Part shown: in pieces, positions 5,265 to 5,326 of the stretch
Position numbering within the stretch: position 1 is the stretch's first letter
Layout: every line of letters starts with the position of its first letter
Assembly: GCA_028693975.1 (NCBI GenBank)
Contig: JAQUUF010000099.1
Location: 1 to 5,326, forward strand
Length of the DNA stretch: 5,326 nt
Origin: Acidaminococcaceae bacterium
Lineage (GTDB): Bacteria; Bacillota; Negativicutes; Acidaminococcales; Acidaminococcaceae
Direction: 5' to 3'
Translations under genes and position numbers: made by a program
The notes under the pieces: model-generated
The model's input: the letters and a program-made list of their open reading frames with translations, nothing else
Told to the model about the DNA's origin: nothing
Databases searched by the model: none

Positions 5265-5326
5265 TGGCGACCAAAAAAGCTGCGCAAGAAGTTAATTTTG
5301 AAAAATCATTAGCGCGCCTAGAAGAA
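5264..5326 (+). CDS. xseB: Exodeoxyribonuclease VII small subunit, N-terminus (cut by window edge)
   Basis: Only the first 21 codons are present: MATKKAAQEVNFEKSLARLEE. The block NFEKSLARLEE is the conserved first helix of XseB, the small helical subunit that binds the long coiled region of XseA. The start overlaps the xseA stop as TGATG, and AAAGGAG (5249-5255) lies 8 bases upstream. The order xseA-xseB is the standard one, which makes the call safe despite the short fragment. Confidence 0.92.
   Translation, partial: MATKKAAQEVNFEKSLARLEE

Overview
The window looks like chromosomal housekeeping DNA from a low-to-moderate GC Firmicutes-type bacterium. Ribosome-binding sites are strong (AGGAGG-like), promoters are of the sigma-A type, and the gene order Asp23/Gls24 - amaP - DUF2273 - nusB - Kae1-like - xseA - xseB is one I associate with Clostridia and Negativicutes. 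I lean towards Negativicutes, but the sequence does not prove it. There is no mobile element, CRISPR array, rRNA or tRNA.

Left part (1-908, minus strand): mscL, a mechanosensitive channel carrying an extra C-terminal zinc ribbon, lies 28 bp upstream of tyrS. tyrS starts at a TTG codon and runs off the left edge. The two genes probably form one transcript. The usual T-box leader of a Firmicutes tyrS does not fit in the gap.

Middle (909-1404): a 124-bp divergent control region holds an almost consensus promoter (TTGACT, 17 bp, TATAAT) facing right. A perfect 9-bp inverted repeat lies over its spacer and -10 box. This promoter drives a single-gene unit encoding a 111-residue protein that I cannot name. 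Its C-terminal half resembles domain I of the replication initiator DnaA, but no ATPase or DNA-binding domain follows. A rho-independent terminator closes the unit.

Right part (1405-5326, plus strand): an extended -10 promoter starts a tightly packed operon. An Asp23/Gls24-family protein, its putative membrane anchor AmaP and a DUF2273 small membrane protein form a cell-envelope module. These are followed by the antitermination factor NusB, a TsaD/Kae1-like (COG0533) paralogue, and the large and small subunits of exonuclease VII (xseB is cut by the right edge). Gaps are at most 18 bp, and four junctions overlap (17, 11, 8 and 1 bp), which suggests cotranscription and translational coupling.

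The points most worth a second look are the DnaA-domain-I-like orphan with its operator-like repeat, the Kae1-like gene in the position where Bacillus has folD, the zinc-ribbon MscL, and the Gls24-like fold repeated inside AmaP. I found no convincing wholly new multi-gene system.
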